Below, in pieces: positions 7,117 to 14,044 of a stretch of DNA of 15,053 nucleotides; the first letter of the stretch is position 1, and every line of letters begins with the position of its first letter. The DNA is from Capsulimonas sp. (GTDB lineage Bacteria; Armatimonadota; Armatimonadia; Armatimonadales; Capsulimonadaceae): NCBI GenBank assembly GCA_025963815.1, contig JAOQAA010000488.1, positions 1-15,053 on the forward strand. The letters are read 5' to 3'. The position numbers were made by a program, and so were the translations under genes. The notes under the pieces were generated by a model. That model saw only the letters and a list, made by a program, of their open reading frames with translations. It made no database searches and was not told the DNA's origin.

Positions 7117-7807
7117 GATTTTGATCGTGGAGGACGACCGCGCGATCGCGCAGTCGCTCACTCGCCTGCTGGCGCGGGAGGAATATTACATCGTCGCGAA
7201 GAGCACGGCGGAAGAGGGAATCGATCTGATTCGCGAAGATCCGTCCTTCGATCTCGCGCTGCTGGACGTGACGCTTCCGGGCCGCGACGGCTTCTACTGC
7301 TGCCGCGAGCTGCGCTCTCTCGGATGGCGCGGCGCCGTCATCATGCTGACGGGCCGCAGCCTGTCCATCGAGAAGGTCACTGGCCTGGAGTCGGGCGCCG
7401 ACGATTATCTCACCAAGCCGTTCGATCCCGCCGAGCTGCTGGCCCGCCTGCGCGCCCACCTGCGCCGCACGCGCGACTACAACACTTCGGGCGACCAGAT
7501 CGACCAGATCACGGTGGACGACAGCCTCACGGTCGATTCCCGCATCCGCGACGCCGTCGTGCGCGGGGAGCCCGCTCACCTCACCGACCGCGAGTTCGAG
7601 CTTCTCTTATTGCTGGCCCGCAGCCTGGGCACGGCGCTGGACAAAGGCTGGCTGTTCCAGCAGATCTGGGGATGTTCTCCGGAAATGGGAATCAAAGCGC
7701 TCGCCGTCTACGTTCGCCGCCTGCGGCAGAAGATCGAAGTGGACGCCGACAATCCGAAATACGTCCAAACCGTACGCGGCTTTGGGTACCGGCTGGGCGG
7801 CGATTAG
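7106..7807 (+). CDS. OmpR/PhoB-family response regulator
   Basis: Response regulator of 233 aa. ATG 7106 lies inside the kinase gene's 3' end, with AAGAGG (7091-7096) and a run of seven A before it. The receiver is complete: acidic pair Asp10/Asp11, phosphoacceptor Asp54 in LALLDVTLPG, Thr82 and Lys104 in the LTKPF motif. The C-terminal winged helix (about 135-230) has LTDREFELLLLLA, an ALAVYVRRLRQKI recognition helix and the YVQTVRGFGYRL wing. It should be phosphorylated by the kinase encoded just upstream and bind tandem direct repeats at target promoters, possibly including its own operon; I could not identify such repeats with confidence. Overlap of 11 bp with the kinase gene indicates translational coupling. 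Confidence 0.92.
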   Translation: MAGKILIVEDDRAIAQSLTRLLAREEYYIVAKSTAEEGIDLIREDPSFDLALLDVTLPGRDGFYCCRELRSLGWRGAVIMLTGRSLSIEKVTGLESGADDYLTKPFDPAELLARLRAHLRRTRDYNTSGDQIDQITVDDSLTVDSRIRDAVVRGEPAHLTDREFELLLLLARSLGTALDKGWLFQQIWGCSPEMGIKALAVYVRRLRQKIEVDADNPKYVQTVRGFGYRLGGD

Positions 7808-7810
7808 CCC

Positions 7811-8530
7811 TCAAATCCCCGGCGGCAGCAGACCATATCCCACCCCACGCCGGGTCTCCAGCAGGGACGCCGTGATGGGCGGCAGCTTAGCGCGCAGTCT
7901 TCGGATATGAATGTCCACCGTGCGCTCGCCGCCGTCGAAGTCCACTCCCCAGACCATATCCAGCAATCGATCGCGTGCGAAGAATTTGCCCCGGTGCGTT
8001 CCTAAGAACCTCAGAAGATCGTATTCACGCGGCGTCAAGGGCAGAACCCGGCCTTCCGGGTCCATGGCGCGTCCGCCGGCGAGGTCCAGCGTGAGGTCGG
8101 CTAGGGACAGCGTGTCGCCCGACAGCACATGCCGCTTGCGGAACAGCAGCAGGTCGATGCGCGCCAGCGCTTCGCGGGGCGTATAGGGCGGCAGGATAAA
8201 ATCGTCCACGGCGGCGAGCCAGTCCGGCTGCGCGAGATGGCGTGTGTCGAGCAGCGCAAGGCACGCAGGGCGCGGCATGTCGTCGCCCCACGCCTGCTGA
8301 AGCAGACGGATGACATGCCGGATCGCCAGGCAGTCGTAAGTCGTGGAAAGGTCGGCGAGGAGGACATCCGGCGGACGGCCTTCAAACGCGCGGCAAAGCG
8401 CATCGATAGCGTCGGACCCACGGTCCATGGAAGAGCGAAAGACGATGTGCCCAGCCTCCGTCAGCACCTCCGCGATTGGGGTGGACGGTCCGCCAAGCTC
8501 CATCGGAGCGTATACCAGTATGTTCTGCAT
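7811..8530 (-). CDS. OmpR-like winged-helix regulator with degenerate receiver
   Basis: Transcription regulator of 239 aa from ATG 8530 (MQNILVYAP, where receiver strand 1 normally begins); an in-frame GTG at 8569 would add 13 residues. The N-terminal domain has the length and pattern of a receiver, but conserved residues are altered: the acidic pair is replaced by Tyr7-Ala8-Pro9, and the usual KPF/Y lysine is replaced by Pro in DDFILPPYTPREAL. Asp60 in LLADLS remains at the phosphoacceptor position. The C-terminal winged helix is intact: PLTPREYDLLRFLGTHRGKF, RTVDIHIRRLRAKL and ETRRGVGYGLL. It is probably controlled without phosphorylation, as in other atypical OmpR-family proteins. The gene converges on the phospho-type regulator gene with a 3-bp gap, and no kinase gene lies next to it on its own strand. 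Targets unknown. Confidence 0.85.
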   Translation of the reverse strand: MQNILVYAPMELGGPSTPIAEVLTEAGHIVFRSSMDRGSDAIDALCRAFEGRPPDVLLADLSTTYDCLAIRHVIRLLQQAWGDDMPRPACLALLDTRHLAQPDWLAAVDDFILPPYTPREALARIDLLLFRKRHVLSGDTLSLADLTLDLAGGRAMDPEGRVLPLTPREYDLLRFLGTHRGKFFARDRLLDMVWGVDFDGGERTVDIHIRRLRAKLPPITASLLETRRGVGYGLLPPGI

Positions 8531-8623
8531 GCTGCGTGTCGGTTTCCCTGGGAAATCCAACCGCGTCACTGCGGTTCTTCACTGGATCGGACATCGGACT
8601 CCGGGCGAGCCGGGAGATAGGAA

Positions 8624-8653
8624 ATTATAGCATTGTGGAGACGGGGGCGTCAA
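8624..8653 (-). promoter_or_regulatory. Sigma70-type promoter for the atypical OmpR regulator
   Basis: On the minus strand, TTGACG (8653-8648) and a perfect TATAAT (8629-8624) are separated by 18 bp. Transcription would start near 8617 and run into the atypical regulator gene with a leader of about 50-90 nt, depending on the start codon. The -35 box is about 20 bp from the edge of the complex repeat at 8676-8828. One of the two best promoter matches seen in the window. Confidence 0.75.
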
Positions 8654-8675
8654 TGCGGGGGAGCAGATTTCAGAA

Positions 8676-8828
8676 GGCCCCTCCGACCCAATTCATGTGG
8701 GTGTTTGGCCCCTCCGACCCAATTCTGGGGGACCCGATTTCGGAGAGTGGCATTTTCCGGTCCCCCAGAATTGGGGCGGAGGGGCCATCTTCTCCCAGAG
8801 CGGAGGGGCCAAACATCCACACGAATTG
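8676..8828. repeat. Nested inverted and direct repeat element
   Basis: GGCCCCTCCGACCCAATTC occurs twice as a direct repeat (8676-8694 and 8707-8725). Bases 8707-8734 are the reverse complement of 8759-8786 with one mismatch in 28, around a 24-nt spacer. Bases 8689-8716 are the reverse complement of 8801-8828 with two mismatches in 28. The GGCCCCTCCG at 8707-8716 can thus pair with either of two CGGAGGGGCC copies (8777-8786 or 8801-8810), giving alternative structures. It fills the gap between the nirD stop (8851) and the promoter of the next gene on the same strand (8624-8653). It may be a dispersed palindromic element, a transcription block after nirBD, or a small structured RNA. No ORF in it looks coding. 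Confidence 0.75.
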
Positions 8829-8850
8829 AGGCGAAGGGGCAATGAGGTCC

Positions 8851-9174
8851 TTACGCCATCTCCACCCAAAGATCCCCTTCTTCGGTCACCCGAGCCGGAT
8901 ACGTCGTCAGGCCACAGTCGCCGAGCACGGGCTGCCCTGTGCTGAGATCGAACTTCCAAGCATGCAGGGGGCACGCCAGGATGTTGCCGCCCATCAAGCC
9001 GTCCACGAGCGGGCCGGCTCGGTGGGGGCAGAGCGGCTGCGTGGCGTAGACGCCGCCGTTGCGGGATCGAAAGACGGCGATCTTGGTTTCGCCGACGAGA
9101 AATTCGCGCCCTTCGCCAATCGGGATCTGTGACGCCGGGCCGAGGCAGTATTCGCTGGGAATCAATGTGTTCAT
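8851..9174 (-). CDS. nirD: Nitrite reductase small subunit NirD (Rieske-like)
   Basis: Small subunit of NADH-dependent assimilatory nitrite reductase, 107 aa, full family length. It has a complete Rieske-type [2Fe-2S] ligand set: Cys49-Pro-His51 and Cys68-Pro-Leu-His71, with GGNILACPLHAWKFDL typical of NirD and other soluble Rieske ferredoxin-like proteins. Some NirD homologues lack these ligands; here they are present. Starts at ATG 9174, 15 bp after the NirB stop, with a weak AGGT as ribosome binding site, so nirB and nirD are co-transcribed. Cytoplasmic; works with NirB to reduce nitrite to ammonium. Its end lies 22 bp from the complex repeat at 8676-8828. Confidence 0.93.
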   Translation of the reverse strand: MNTLIPSEYCLGPASQIPIGEGREFLVGETKIAVFRSRNGGVYATQPLCPHRAGPLVDGLMGGNILACPLHAWKFDLSTGQPVLGDCGLTTYPARVTEEGDLWVEMA

Positions 9175-9189
9175 GCTGTTACCTATAGA

Positions 9190-11637
9190 TTACGCTGTGA
9201 CCATGGGCAGGGTCGTGACAAATTGGTTGGGCGAAACGGGCTGCTCGGCTTCGAGCCACGGATCGACATAGTCGTCCACGGATTTCTGCATCGCGGCGTC
9301 GAGCCGGGCGGCGATCCCCTCGCTGTCGTTCACAACAACGTCGCGGATCTTGTCGAGACCGACACGAGGGACGAAGCCGGAGGTACGCTCCAGCCACTTG
9401 GCGTTCTCGCGGTAATATTGCATGAAGCGGCCAATGATCGTCAGAACTTCTTCATGGCTTTCGCAGACGCAGAGCAGATCGCCCTTGCGGACGTGCGCTC
9501 CGGCGGCGCCGCCGATGTAAATCTCCCACTTGCCGCCTTCAACGGCCACTGCACCCACATCCTTGACCATCGCCTCCGAACAGTTACGCGGGCAGCCGGC
9601 GGTCGCCAGCTTCATCTTGCCCGGGCTTTCGATCCCAGCGAAGCGCGATTCGATGGCGATGCCTAGCGCCGTGCTGTCGCCGACGCCGAAGCGGCAAAGC
9701 TCCGTACCGATACAGGTCTTGACCGTGCGGAAGGATTTGCCGTAAGCGTGCCCCGAAGGCATGCCCAGGTCTTTCCACATCTTCGGCAGGTCTTCCTTGC
9801 GGACGCCGACGAGGTCGATGCGCTGGCCGCCGGTGACTTTGACCATCGGGACATTGTACTTGTCGGCGGCGTCTGCGATTTTGCGCAGCTGGTCGGCGCT
9901 GGTCACGCCGCCCTTGATCTGCGGCACCACCGAGAACGTTCCATCCTTCTGGATGTTGGCGTGAACGCGGTCGTTAATAAATCGTGCATCGCGCTCTTCG
10001 GCGTAGTCCGCGCCCCAGATCGTGCTGAGCAGCGACGACAGCGCCATCTTACTGCCAACTTCCTCCACGCCGTCCGACAGCGCGGCGAAGATCGCGGAAA
10101 CGCTCTTGAGATTCTGCTCTTTGATTGCCGCGACTAACTCGGGCTTCGGCAGCGGGACGCCTGGAACGTAGTAGTGGACCGAAGGATCTTCCTCGATCTG
10201 GCCGTCGCAGACCCATTCGACCACGTCTTTGACCAGCGCCTTGCACGAGCCGCAGCCCATACCGGCGCGCGTCGATTCCATGACCATCTTGAGGGAGCGC
10301 TTGCCGCCCTCGACGCATTTGCGGATCTGCCCCTTGCTGACACCGTTGCAGTTACAGATCTGCGTGGCGTCCGGCATCTCCAGCAGCGAAGCCGCCGCCG
10401 GGACGGCGCCCAGGTCGAACAGCAGGGAGGTGCGGTCTTCGGGCAGGTTCGTGCCGTGATCGAAATGCTGCATCAGCGGCGCGGCTTTGGAAGAGTCGCC
10501 GAGCAGGATGGCGCCGATCAGCTGGTCGTCTCGCACGATCAGCTTCTTATAAATACCGCGCTTGGGATCGGCGAAGTGCAGGACTTCATCCGTGGGGAGC
10601 GGCGGTTCGGTGACGCCCATCGACGCCAGCTCAACGCCCATGACTTTGAGTTTTGTCGCGAGCTTCGACCCGTGGTACTCCGCCTTCGGGTTGGCCCCGG
10701 TCAGCACGTCAGCCAGCACGCGCCCCTGCTCCCAGAGCGGCGCCACCAGACCATAGACACGGCCCCGGTGCTGCGCGCACTCGCCGACGACGAAGACATC
10801 GGGATCGTCGATCGAGCGCATCTGATCGTCGGTCACAATCGCCCGCTCCACGGTCAGGCCGCACTCGCGGCCGATCTCGGAATTCGGGCGGATGCCGGCG
10901 GAGATGACGACCATGTCGCACGCCAAATCCTCACCGTCCTTGAAAGCCAGCCCGGTCACGCTGTCGTCGCCAAGGATCGCCGACGTCGACTTGCCCAGGT
11001 GGACATGAACGCCCATCTTCTCCATCGTATTGCGCAGGATAGCTCCGGCGGGCGCGTCCAACTGGTTCTCCATCAGATGGTTCGCCAGATGAACGACATG
11101 CACCTCGACGCCGTAGTTGATCAGGCCGCGCGCGGCTTCCAGGCCAAGCAGGCCGCCGCCAATGACAGCGGCGCGGGCGCACTTGGTGGCGTATCCAGCG
11201 ATCTTATGGCAGTCATCGATGGTCCGGAAGACATAAACGCCGTGTTTGTCCGTTCCATCTTCGTTCAGCAGCCCCTGAACGGGAGGAACGAAGGCGCGGC
11301 TTCCCGTCGCAATGATCAGCTTATCGTAGGAAGTCACGGCGCCGTTCGTATCGATCACGCATTTGGCCACCCGATCGATGGCCGAGATGCGAACACCGGC
11401 GTGCAGATTGATGTTGTTCTCCGCATACCACTCCAGAGGATTTAAGAAAATCTCTTTAGCGTCCTGCGAACCGTTCAAAACGTTGGAAAGAAGAATACGG
11501 TTGTAGTTGCCGTACGGCTCATCGCCGAACATCACGATGTCGAACTGCTCCGCGCCCCCTCGGGCAAGGATCTCCTCGACCGTGCGCGCGCCTGCCATGC
11601 CGTTCCCGATCACAACTAATTTCTGCTTGGTGTTCAT
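9190..11637 (-). CDS. nirB: NADH-dependent nitrite reductase large subunit NirB
   Basis: Siroheme nitrite reductase of 815 aa, normal length. Domains in order: FAD-binding (VVIGNGMAGARTVEEIL, 8-24) and NADH-binding (AAVIGGGLLGLEAARGL, 156-172) parts of a disulfide-oxidoreductase fold; NirB-type linker; BFD-like [2Fe-2S] domain with Cys428, Cys430, Cys462 and Cys465 (CNCNGVSKGQ and GMGCGSCKA); ferredoxin-like half-domain; and siroheme/[4Fe-4S] domain with Cys642, Cys648, Cys682 and Cys686 (TCIGTELC and AGCPRNC). All cofactor ligands are present. It catalyses six-electron reduction of nitrite to ammonium in the cytoplasm with NirD. No nitrate reductase gene is in the window. A NarK-like transporter gene on the same strand 3 kb upstream fits nitrate/nitrite assimilation. 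Start ATG 11637 gives the dinucleotide-binding strand at once. Confidence 0.96.
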   Translation of the reverse strand: MNTKQKLVVIGNGMAGARTVEEILARGGAEQFDIVMFGDEPYGNYNRILLSNVLNGSQDAKEIFLNPLEWYAENNINLHAGVRISAIDRVAKCVIDTNGAVTSYDKLIIATGSRAFVPPVQGLLNEDGTDKHGVYVFRTIDDCHKIAGYATKCARAAVIGGGLLGLEAARGLINYGVEVHVVHLANHLMENQLDAPAGAILRNTMEKMGVHVHLGKSTSAILGDDSVTGLAFKDGEDLACDMVVISAGIRPNSEIGRECGLTVERAIVTDDQMRSIDDPDVFVVGECAQHRGRVYGLVAPLWEQGRVLADVLTGANPKAEYHGSKLATKLKVMGVELASMGVTEPPLPTDEVLHFADPKRGIYKKLIVRDDQLIGAILLGDSSKAAPLMQHFDHGTNLPEDRTSLLFDLGAVPAAASLLEMPDATQICNCNGVSKGQIRKCVEGGKRSLKMVMESTRAGMGCGSCKALVKDVVEWVCDGQIEEDPSVHYYVPGVPLPKPELVAAIKEQNLKSVSAIFAALSDGVEEVGSKMALSSLLSTIWGADYAEERDARFINDRVHANIQKDGTFSVVPQIKGGVTSADQLRKIADAADKYNVPMVKVTGGQRIDLVGVRKEDLPKMWKDLGMPSGHAYGKSFRTVKTCIGTELCRFGVGDSTALGIAIESRFAGIESPGKMKLATAGCPRNCSEAMVKDVGAVAVEGGKWEIYIGGAAGAHVRKGDLLCVCESHEEVLTIIGRFMQYYRENAKWLERTSGFVPRVGLDKIRDVVVNDSEGIAARLDAAMQKSVDDYVDPWLEAEQPVSPNQFVTTLPMVTA

Positions 11638-11940
11638 CCTGCGTGCCTTTCGCCTGTCCGGCGCCCGGTCTCGTCGCCCTGGTGGGACGGCGGCTCGAAA
11701 ATGGTGAGGCTGTACGAAGGAGTAAGCTCCGGCGGGAGCGCCTCGTCAGCCAGCGTCGCCAGCCGCTCGAATCGAGCGAACCGACTTGCATGAGTGAGGG
11801 CGACATTGCCGGGAAGTGGGGCTTCAGTGCAGAGTGTTCAAGGCCATCGCAGCACTGCGAACGGCTTAACAGTCACAGTATAGAACGGCAATGTTTCCGC
11901 CGTGTTTCCAGCAATCGGTAAAATAAATTCTTAACGCCGC
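11638..11940. other. Divergent nirB-tetR intergenic region with CGCTCGA palindrome
   Basis: About 300 bp without a convincing gene. It must hold the nirB promoter on the minus strand. A TATACT near 11876-11881 (minus strand) is a possible -10 but has no good -35 at standard spacing. CGCTCGA (11764-11770) and TCGAGCG (11772-11778) form a perfect 7-bp inverted repeat around one base, a possible hairpin or regulator site. GCTCC and GGAGC near 11727-11740 could form another small stem. If the promoter is near 11876, the nirB leader would be over 200 nt, leaving room for leader regulation. I recognise no known riboswitch. Confidence 0.4.
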
Positions 11941-11969
11941 TTGACAACCATCCAACTAGTAGGTAGAAT
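11941..11969 (+). promoter_or_regulatory. Consensus promoter of tetR, predicting a leaderless mRNA
   Basis: Perfect -35 TTGACA (11941-11946), 17-bp spacer and -10 TAGAAT (11964-11969). The expected transcription start, about 7 bp after the -10, falls on the tetR ATG at 11976. No ribosome binding site can fit in the transcript, so the message is probably leaderless. The spacer contains the CTAG-centred site at 11952-11963. Confidence 0.8.
11952..11963. promoter_or_regulatory. Putative TetR operator in the tetR promoter
   Basis: CCAACTAGTAGG lies wholly between the -35 and -10 boxes and abuts the -10. It differs at one position from the perfect palindrome CCAACTAGTTGG found at 14009-14020 beyond the cassette. 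A repressor bound here would occlude RNA polymerase, as expected for TetR autoregulation. The match and position are visible; binding is inference. Confidence 0.55.
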
Positions 11970-11975
11970 AAGTGC

Positions 11976-12560
11976 ATGCAAACCACCGATACCGCTAACC
12001 GCATCCTCGATTGCGCACAGGCCCTGATGGTCGAACGCGGTTATAACGCGTTCAGCTACGCCGATATCTCGTCTGTTGTGAACATCACGAAGGCGAGTAT
12101 TCATCACCACTTTCACACCAAAGCGGACCTTGTGAAAGCGCTCTTGCTTCGGTACCGCCAGCAAGTGCGAATGGGATTGGCGCACATGAAATCGAACGCG
12201 CCCGATCCGCTCGCGCGGCTTCAAGCCTATGTCGGTTACTGGGAGACTTGCATTCGTGAGGAGACCAACCCCTTCTGCGTCTGCGCGCTGCTCGCGGCGG
12301 AAATCCCCACGCTCCCCGACGAAGTCAGTGCGGAGGTGCGCGGCCACTTTGTGGAACTGACCCATTGGCTTCAAGAGACGATGGAAGAAGGGAGTCGACA
12401 AAATCTCATTCACCTCGAAAAACCCGCCCCTCTGGAGGCGGAAATCTTCATCGCGACCGTCCACGGCGCGATGCTTGCCGCACGAGCCTATGGAAACGTC
12501 ACATCCTTTGCCAGCGTCACGGAAGAAGCGCTGCGGCGATTGACGCCGTCCGCTCATTGA
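11976..12560 (+). CDS. TetR/AcrR-family transcriptional regulator
   Basis: One-component repressor of 194 aa, the usual family size. The N-terminal helix-turn-helix spans about 7-55: ANRILDCAQALMVERGYNAF, then YADISSVVNITKASIHHHFH with the family's typical recognition-helix end, and TKADLVKALL. The C-terminal ligand domain contains FCVCALLAAEIPTLPDEV, a pattern seen in many TetR proteins with unknown ligands; it has Cys residues that might sense electrophiles, which is only a guess. Start ATG 11976 coincides with the predicted transcription start. It precedes the hydrolase gene by 37 bp on the same strand and most likely controls the tetR-hydrolase-HdeD operon through the operator in its own promoter. 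Confidence 0.92.
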   Translation: MQTTDTANRILDCAQALMVERGYNAFSYADISSVVNITKASIHHHFHTKADLVKALLLRYRQQVRMGLAHMKSNAPDPLARLQAYVGYWETCIREETNPFCVCALLAAEIPTLPDEVSAEVRGHFVELTHWLQETMEEGSRQNLIHLEKPAPLEAEIFIATVHGAMLAARAYGNVTSFASVTEEALRRLTPSAH

Positions 12561-12597
12561 CCCAACGATTGACTTACATCACGAAAGAAGAAACAAA

Positions 12598-13383
12598 ATG
12601 AAACTTCGCATCTTTACCTCCGCGGCGATTGCCGCAGTTCTCTCCACAAGTTCGGTTCTGGCCGACGCTCCCGCCAAAACCGGCGCACAGGATCAAAATC
12701 CCAAACCGACAATTGTCCTCGTCCATGGCGCGTTCGCGGATGGATCGAGCTGGAGCCATATCATCCCGATCTTAGAACGTGACGGTTATCCCGTGATCGC
12801 CGTACAGAATCCGCTGACCTCGCTCCCGGACGATATCGCGACGACCAAGCGCGTGATCGACGCTCAGAAAGGCCCCGTCGTCCTCGTCGGACATTCCTAT
12901 GGAGGCGCAGTCATTACCGGCGCAGGCGTGGACGAAGCCAATGTCAAAGCGCTGGTCTATATCGCCGCCTTCGCTCCTGAGGCCGGCGAACCGCTGGGCG
13001 CGTTTACAGAGAAGTATCCAGCGCCATTGTTAAAGGCGTTTGTTCCGGACAGCGCGGGCTTCCTCTCTGTCGACCGGACGAAGTTCCATGCACTCTTCTG
13101 CGCCGACGTGCCGGCGGGCGAAGCGCAAATTATGTCCGCAGTACAAAAGCCCGTCTCCAGCGCCGTATTCGGCCAATCGGTCCCCATCGCGGCGTGGAAA
13201 ACGATCCCCTCCTGGTATATCGTCGCCCAGAACGATATGGCGATCAATCCCGATCTCGAGCGCTTTTACGCACAGCGAATTGGCGCGCACACGTCGGAAG
13301 TGAAGTCGAGCCACGTTCCCTTTATCTCACGGCCTAAGGACGTCGCCGCCGTGATTGAGCAGGCCGCGAAATCCGCGCAATAA
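12598..13383 (+). CDS. Exported alpha/beta-fold hydrolase
   Basis: Serine hydrolase of 261 aa with an N-terminal signal peptide (MKLRIFTSAAIAAVLSTSSV, cut near LADA). The fold begins with IVLVHGAFADGSSW (oxyanion-side HG motif). The nucleophile elbow is GHSYGG with Ser100, followed by LVYIAAFAPEAGE. Asp213 (in AQNDMAI) and His239 (in SSHVPF) complete the triad at the expected spacing. The closest recognisable group is the esterase/methylesterase-like alpha/beta hydrolases often annotated as pimeloyl-ACP methyl ester carboxylesterase-like; the natural substrate is unknown. Located outside the cytoplasmic membrane if the signal works. The ribosome binding site is AAAGAAG-like, before ATG 12598. 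Second gene of the TetR-controlled cassette. Confidence 0.9.
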   Translation: MKLRIFTSAAIAAVLSTSSVLADAPAKTGAQDQNPKPTIVLVHGAFADGSSWSHIIPILERDGYPVIAVQNPLTSLPDDIATTKRVIDAQKGPVVLVGHSYGGAVITGAGVDEANVKALVYIAAFAPEAGEPLGAFTEKYPAPLLKAFVPDSAGFLSVDRTKFHALFCADVPAGEAQIMSAVQKPVSSAVFGQSVPIAAWKTIPSWYIVAQNDMAINPDLERFYAQRIGAHTSEVKSSHVPFISRPKDVAAVIEQAAKSAQ

Positions 13384-13418
13384 ACAACGCGCTGTCGCTT
13401 CGACAAGGATCACACACC

Positions 13419-13988
13419 ATGACCACCTCCGAACTGTCTCCACAATTAGAGGCCGCACAAACCGCACGCGCTTTGCGTACTCTGTACTTTACACGCGCCG
13501 CGTTTTCCATCGTCTGGGTAAGCTTGCTTGCGTCATTCGTCAAGACCTCCCCAGCCATCACCGCCGCTCTATTGCTGATCTATCCCGCATGGGATGTCGT
13601 CGGGACAATATTAGATATTCGCGCCAATCGCAGGGCCAGTTCCAAAACGCCTCAGTATATCAATATCGCAATCAGCGTGGCGACAACACTGGCCGTCGGC
13701 CTGACACTGGCTCAAGGAGCGCCCGCCACGCTGACCGTTTTCGGCGCCTGGGCCATCCTGACCGGCGCGATCCAGCTGACGCTTGGCCTGAGCCGCCGAA
13801 AAGAACTGGGAGGCCAGTGGCCGATGATCCTGAGCGGCGGCCAATCCATCCTCGCCGGCATCTCATTCATCGCGCTCGCCCATTCTCCGACAAAGGGGAT
13901 TATAAGCCTGGCGGGCTATTCCGCATTTGGAGCCTTCTATTATCTGCTCGCCGCATTTCGTTTGAACAAGAGCGCTCGCACGAGCTAA
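13419..13988 (+). CDS. HdeD-like (DUF308) membrane protein
   Basis: Integral membrane protein of 189 aa, ATG 13419 with AAGGAT (13405-13410) before it. The hydrophobicity pattern gives about six short transmembrane helices in pairs, with Gly-rich features such as FGAWAILTGAIQLTLGL and SGGQSILAGISFIAL characteristic of the HdeD/DUF308 family. HdeD in enterobacteria is linked to acid stress; the function elsewhere is poorly defined. It is the third gene of the cassette, 35 bp after the hydrolase gene. Pairing with a secreted hydrolase under a TetR repressor suggests a response to an external compound or stress; that is inference. Confidence 0.82.
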   Translation: MTTSELSPQLEAAQTARALRTLYFTRAAFSIVWVSLLASFVKTSPAITAALLLIYPAWDVVGTILDIRANRRASSKTPQYINIAISVATTLAVGLTLAQGAPATLTVFGAWAILTGAIQLTLGLSRRKELGGQWPMILSGGQSILAGISFIALAHSPTKGIISLAGYSAFGAFYYLLAAFRLNKSARTS

Positions 13989-13997
13989 TTTTTTGCC

Positions 13998-14031
13998 CGC
14001 CAAGGCTACCAACTAGTTGGCAGTCTTGGCG
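13998..14031. repeat. 34-bp imperfect palindrome containing CCAACTAGTTGG
   Basis: Outer arms CGCCAAG (13998-14004) and CTTGGCG (14025-14031) are exact complements, and the core CCAACTAGTTGG (14009-14020) is a perfect palindrome. Only two pairs between them are imperfect. It lies between the convergent HdeD-like gene and the small gene at 14045-14392. A bidirectional terminator hairpin is possible, but neither strand has a T-run after the stem. The core matches the putative TetR operator in 11 of 12 bases, so it may be a second operator or a cassette boundary. Confidence 0.65.
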
Positions 14032-14044
14032 ACTTATCCAGTTC

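Noticed and set aside
10174..11445. A 423-codon open frame on the + strand opposite nirB
   Set aside because: It mirrors the third-position GC bias of nirB, has no recognisable domain, and nirB has all its motifs intact.
13989..14031. Rho-independent terminator between the HdeD-like gene and the small gene
   Set aside because: The palindrome is strong, but the T-run precedes it on the + strand and neither strand has a U-tract after the stem. Listed as a repeat instead.
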